Assembly: GCA_014925825.1 (NCBI GenBank)
Contig: JACGCK010000035.1
Coordinates: forward strand, 1-64,000
Origin: Pholiota molesta
Lineage: Eukaryota; Basidiomycota; Agaricomycetes; Agaricales; Strophariaceae
Direction: 5' to 3'
DNA: 64,000 bases
Shown here: piece after piece, positions 59,301 to 64,000 of the stretch
How the letters are laid out: the number at the start of each line of letters is the position of its first letter
How positions within the stretch are numbered: the stretch's first letter is position 1
Translations under genes and position numbers: made by a program
Notes under the pieces: model-generated
Databases searched by the model: none
What the model was told of the DNA's origin: nothing
What the model saw: only the letters and a program-made list of their open reading frames with translations

Positions 59301-60640
59301 CATCACCATTATGTCGAATGTCCGCTATGTGTACCTGCGAAAGAGAGAGGTGCATGGCAACGTCTGTGCTGCTTTCTTTTGCTGACGAGCCACTCAGCCC
59401 CACCGTCGGCTGCCAACACTTGCTCTTGTGTTCGATGACTGGCACTCCTGAGTCGATCTCTACGCCATAGGCCCGTACGTTTACTTCGCCTTCTCTATGC
59501 TTTTGTATTCTGATTTATTGCAGACTGTTTCATCATCCGTCCCACAGCGCACGTCTTTCTTGTATACTCTTGACATTCCGCCACCTGCCAACGCCTTGAC
59601 AGACGAGCGACTCTCAACGCAGCAGTGACTCGACTGCTACGGCCCCCTTGCATCGTCCGCACCCCTAATCGATGTTACTTCGGACTTGTCTCCTCAAAAC
59701 GAACGTCGACGAGGAGCTCAGCGCTCCGGAGTCCTCGCTGTTGCCCCGTCTTCAGTGTTCACTGCATCCTCTTCGTCACTCATGCAACCCCGCGCCATTT
59801 CCCTCTGTCCATGGTTCGAGGCGTACCTGCTTTATGACCCCCTCTTTCTTTGGAGCTTGCTTCCATTAACGTGCGCAAAATAGGTATGTATCTCGTTATT
59901 ACCAATGTCGAACCCTGAACGCTTATTGCCCATTTCAGCAGGCTATTGTTTGTATGCAGGATTATTTTTTAGCCATACTGTCAACTGTATGACATGACAC
60001 CAATTAGGAGATACAGAGGGCTTTGCGGTGAGGCGGGTAAGCTTTCAAAGTCATCTCCTCACATTGGCCATGGCTGAATGATCACGATTTTGCTTGGACA
60101 GCCCTTCGTTCACAACACTCGCTTGGAAGGCGGTGAATCTAGATCTTCTGAGATCCCAAATTCAGAGATTTTCAGCCAAAAGTGCGCGCTTATCATTATT
60201 CGTCATGATCTTCGCGCCGCATGGGTACTAATCGTTCTCCACTATCATCTTTTCTAGTCCTGTTAAATCTTACCGGACTCGTGTATCAGTCGGCGGCAGC
60301 GGTTTTCCGACCTATCAATTCTCTCTCTGAATCGTGGTCGTACACGAAAATCGGAATATAATACTCAAAAGGGATATCGAGCAACAATCCTCAATTGGCA
60401 CCTCGACATAATTCAATCTCACAGTCCCCTTCATACGTTCATCAGTGCCGAGATGATTTCGCGCTATACCTGCCCTGCAATCTATCTTGTCTGTATCCAT
60501 TTCGACGGCCGTATCAGGGCAATTCTTCATTCGGACGCGTCCTCAGTTACGCTCGTCCACCGCACCTTACAATCCAACCCAGGGCCATGATCTCCTATCC
60601 GTGCACGGGTTATTACCATATATTGCTCCGTCTGAGCCTC
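59301..60640. other. region without a recognised gene
   Basis: Pyrimidine-rich in places, short frames only. No supported feature. Confidence 0.4.
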
Positions 60641-62180
60641 TATCGAACCATTGCGTAGCTTCTGCACTCGTGCTCTGCGCTATGCTTTTGATTTTTCTTC
60701 GTGGAATTGATGACCAGCTTCGGCAGGCGCGGGTTTGCCCTGGGTTCGTTTGGCAGCCTGACGAAAAGAAGAGCGCATGTCTATAGGATAGGAGCAGCTT
60801 TCTAACTGGTACCGGCAGTGGATGGGTTCCGAATGGGCAGCTTGGACCGGAAAATGTTCGTTCATACCTCCTCGCTGCCAGCACTGGACAGTGTGAACAC
60901 GAGGCATCAGCACAGCCACTTCATTGCGCTCTCATCATCGCCGCCTTATATCGAACCGTCTATCTAGACTATCCTGCACAGAAAACATTGTTTTGCTATC
61001 ACCTTGCGGAGGATAAGGACGTTTTCAAGGTATGTGTCAAGGATAATGCCCATCTTTGTTTTGCTGACGAGCAAATGGGCAGCTCAAGGACGGTTCGTCG
61101 TCTCTTGCAGTGTTGCACAGAGGAAATGATTCTTCGCCTCTGGACTACATGCAGATGTGTCATATCAGCTACCTGGGACTGTTTGCGATGTTAAACATAG
61201 TCACTCGTCCTCGACTAGACACCTTTGTGTGAACATTGACTGCAATTTCCGCCACCCAAGTCTCTGCTACAATTTCCCCCGCCGACATCACATCTACCAA
61301 CGTCACAGCCATATGAATTTCGCCTTGAGAATCGTGTAGCCAACATATGCTATTGGGACCTCTTGGCGCAATTATCTTCTGGGACTTTCGATTGGTGTGA
61401 ATTATGTTGTGGACGCCCTAGCATCGGCAGGTTCGGGCTCACGTGGAGATTCGTTTGGTGGTCTGGGGAAACAAGGACGGGTGTCGACGTGAGATGCACA
61501 GCTCTTCGATTCGTACCGATGGCGTAGAGGCATGGGATCGGCGGACAGGAATGAAATTATGCTCATGCCTGCTCGCTGCGGGCACCAGTGCATGCGAGGC
61601 AAGCAAACTGCATGCCATTCCAACTGTCAAAAGATCTATTTTCGTTGTCATACATTCCCGCCTCTCCGCGCTAGTCTTGATCGCTCTCGTCAAGCGCAAC
61701 AGATCGCCCTGAATCGGCCAGGGAGCAACAAGTTCAGTGCTTTCCTATGCAACATGCGCCCCGCCTCTCCTACGGCGAGCTCTTTCCGATTTACTACCTA
61801 CTTCCCTATGTCCAAATTCTTTTCCAGCGCAACTCGCATGCCGCGGGTTGGCCGTGGGAGCCCTTCTTGTGGATGCACTCTCGACGAGGGTCATCGTCCC
61901 ACACCTTCCTAACCAACCCAGCGCTATGAGCGTCATCCCATGCATGGTGTATTTCACCACTATCGCTCTTTGTTATTTCTCCATGATTATGTGTCGCTCG
62001 ACGTGTCCTCTGGAGACTGGGACCCGAATTGCGAGTTATATTATTGGGCACTCCAGCTTCGGCAGGTTCGGGCCAACGCGAAGGTCGTTTGACGGTTTTG
62101 AGAAAGCGAAGATGGGTGGTGATAGGATTAATGCAGCTCGTAGGCTTGTACCGGGGGCGGATAGAGATTTAGTTGGTGGA
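60640..62180. repeat. three diverged direct repeats, about 640-705-bp period
   Basis: A block with an ATCGGCAGG or CTTCGGCAGG core, a GTTCG(G) stretch and a downstream TGCTCGCTGC/GCAG-like part recurs with cores near 60,718, 61,423 and 62,060. The third is also the inverted partner of the left-arm sequence near 18,220. Divergence is high. The plus-strand frame 61,737-62,183 (148 codons) covers the third block and is related to the minus-strand frames at 18.1-18.7 kb. Confidence 0.55.
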
Positions 62181-64000
62181 TGAGTGTGAATATAAGTTCC
62201 GCTCGTCGTCGCTCCAACACAGCCACACTACCGTGACAGTCCGCTTGCTATGTAGGCAAACCATTTAGTAGCTTTTCAAAGAGAACGACGTGTATAGATT
62301 AGGAATATTCTGATCCTCTTATTACTTGCTTGCTATGCTGAGATTAATTTGCACATCTGCGCTTTCTTGTAAATATGCATATATGATACATTGATACCCA
62401 TTATCGATATCCATATTCTGCGGATGGAGGCTGTGACTGATGTGCTGCATGTGACGGCCTCAGCAATTGTTCGCAATCAAACATGACCCAAAGTGTTTGC
62501 GCTGCAACCTCATGCAGCTGTGGCCAATTACTTCACCATCGTCCACCTACTGAGTATCATTTGACCTTCTCTCCTCACCAACGACATTTAAATCAAGGAC
62601 TTATCTCAACCATGAGTGCGAACGAAGCAGCCAACACTCAACGAGAACCCGAAGCTGGCCCAAACGCATTCTCAGTGAGTACCCATGACCTGCATGCATT
62701 TGCATACTGAACTGAAAACCATTCTTATTACAATAAGGAACCAAAGAGCATTAGTGTAGAACCTCTTGGTCCTGATAATCCATACATTTTCAAGCATGCT
62801 CCTCCAAAGCCAGAGGGTGATCTATGGGAAATCCTGCTGAAGCCGGCACTCAACGCCGATACGACGCGTTGCGATGCATGGAAAGAGGAAGTTTCAGCTC
62901 TGTTGATATTTGTAAGTATTTTATTATAACATCGTTTCTTTGCTTATATTCTTTCAAGGCCGGTCTTTTCTCTGCAGTGGTTACCGCTTTTGTCATCGAG
63001 TCGTACAAGTTCCTCCAGCCAGGCCCCAATGACGCCGTCGTAGGGCTACTCTTTCACATTGCCAATAATCTGAATAGTACCACCCCATTTCCACCCGCCG
63101 TCAATCCAATATCTATAGCCACACCATTCTCACAAACATCGTCCTCCGTCCGAATCAATATCCTCTGGTTCATTAGTCTAATTCTCTCTTTAACGACCGT
63201 GCTCGTTGGCACTATTTCCCTCCAATGGCTCCGCGAACACCAATCGTATCCCGATGTTTCTTCTAAAGAAAAGTTGGCCATCTTCCATATGCGTTCCGAA
63301 GCTTTGGATGTGTGGTTTGTTCCGCAAATTTTTTCTGCGCTTCCAGTGCTCCTCCAAGGCGCCCTTGCCTTATTTTTGGCGGGGCTGATTGATTTTGTAT
63401 TGCCTCTCGGATCAACACTCACCATTCCGGTCTGCATTATCATTGGGCTCACCCTTCTATTCCTTGCTGCTACCACAGTCCTCCCGACATGCCAAGCATT
63501 CTTGTTCTTGACTGGTTTCTACCCATACAGAAAACCTCCGACTCTATGTGCTTTCAAATCTCCTCAATCGCGTGTTCTGTTGTCTATATTTGCTCCCTTC
63601 ATTCGTGCACTCTCCTATATGATCTCTTGGGTCATTGACCTACTACATTTTCATCCCACTATGTTTCGTCGGCACACAGCACTTCCCTACCTACAAAAAG
63701 TCCTGCAACAAAGTACCTGGTCTAATTCAGATCAGGCATGGCTCCGATTGCGGGATGCATACCATCAATGTATCTTGGACAATGACCCACTACTATATTA
63801 TCATCAGTGGTATTGGAGCACGACTAATTGCTTCCCGGTTAGCGACATAACACAATATCTAGTCAAATCTGGAGTGGAGAATCCTAGTGTCAAAGACCCA
63901 GAAGCATTCCTCAGTGCAACAATTCATTGTTTTCGTGAGATTTCTGCTTCTATATGGACAGATATCCAAACACGGGATGGTTATAATTTATTGGACAACA
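61680..64000. repeat. inverted repeat, right arm (partner 16,330-18,620)
   Basis: Upstream region and 5' half of DUF6535 copy 5 are the reverse complement of the copy 3 region. The arm continues past the window edge. Confidence 0.8.
62612..64000 (+). CDS. DUF6535 multi-pass membrane protein, copy 5 (open, runs off the window)
   Basis: Exons 62612-62674 (MSANEAANTQREPEAG), 62738-62911 and 62959 to the window end read without a stop. Motifs: HAPPKPEGDLWEILLKPAL, ADTTRCDAWKEEVSALLIF, AGLFSAVVTAFVIESYKFLQ, LWFISLILSLTTVLVGTISL, QWLREHQSYPDVSSKEKLA, FLAGLIDFVLPLG, FPVSDITQYLVKSG and SATIHCFREISASIW. That is the complete four-helix DUF6535 domain plus the first third of the soluble region. It is the intact reference showing where copy 3 lost bases. 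The C-terminal two-thirds lie beyond the window. Confidence 0.9.

Overview
The window is genomic DNA of a filamentous basidiomycete, very probably an agaricomycete mushroom or wood-decay fungus. The evidence is the many short GT-AG introns (about 45-65 bp), several membrane-protein families that I know as agaricomycete-expanded (DUF6535, DUF6534), a velvet-family regulator with a long Gln/Pro tail, small secreted six-cysteine proteins and an intron-containing nuclear tRNA-Thr. No prokaryotic features are present.

Layout. 0-3.5 kb: an MDR-type NAD(P)H oxidoreductase with apparent frameshifts, then two head-to-head paralogous six-cysteine secreted proteins. 3.7-17.7 kb: three DUF6535 membrane-protein genes on the minus strand; the middle one (10.2-13.4 kb) is fully open and encodes 964 aa, the third is badly frameshifted. 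A tRNA-Thr lies at 8.63 kb. 19.8-25 kb: a DUF6534 membrane protein and a secreted glycoside-hydrolase-like protein, both minus strand. 25-30 kb: no gene I recognise, with a diverged tandem repeat at 28.1-29.0 kb. 30-35.2 kb: a velvet-domain transcription factor (closest to VosA), its low-complexity tail interrupted by five apparent one-base deletions. 36.6-43.5 kb: CWC27, the spliceosomal cyclophilin, whose 3' half is repeated as a tandem array of 1,239-bp units. 43.5-49.7 kb: AT-rich and repetitive DNA. 49.8-53.4 kb: a second, direct copy of [velvet 3' end + intergenic DNA + CWC27] with frameshifts. 53.5-54.2 kb: a small surface protein. 55-64 kb: two more DUF6535 genes on the plus strand, a broken one (55.0-58.2 kb) and a clean one running off the window (62.6 kb onward).

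Two large-scale structures stand out. The DUF6535 regions at 13.4-18.6 kb and 58.3-64 kb are related in inverted orientation and flank the central region. The velvet/CWC27 segment is duplicated directly 14.7 kb away, and one copy carries the 3'-half array. Many breaks are one-base losses in homopolymers inside conserved genes, so base-level assembly error, stitched haplotypes and real pseudogene decay all have to be considered. The genes do not form an obvious pathway: velvet proteins regulate development and secondary metabolism, CWC27 is a housekeeping splicing factor, and DUF6535/DUF6534 functions are unknown.
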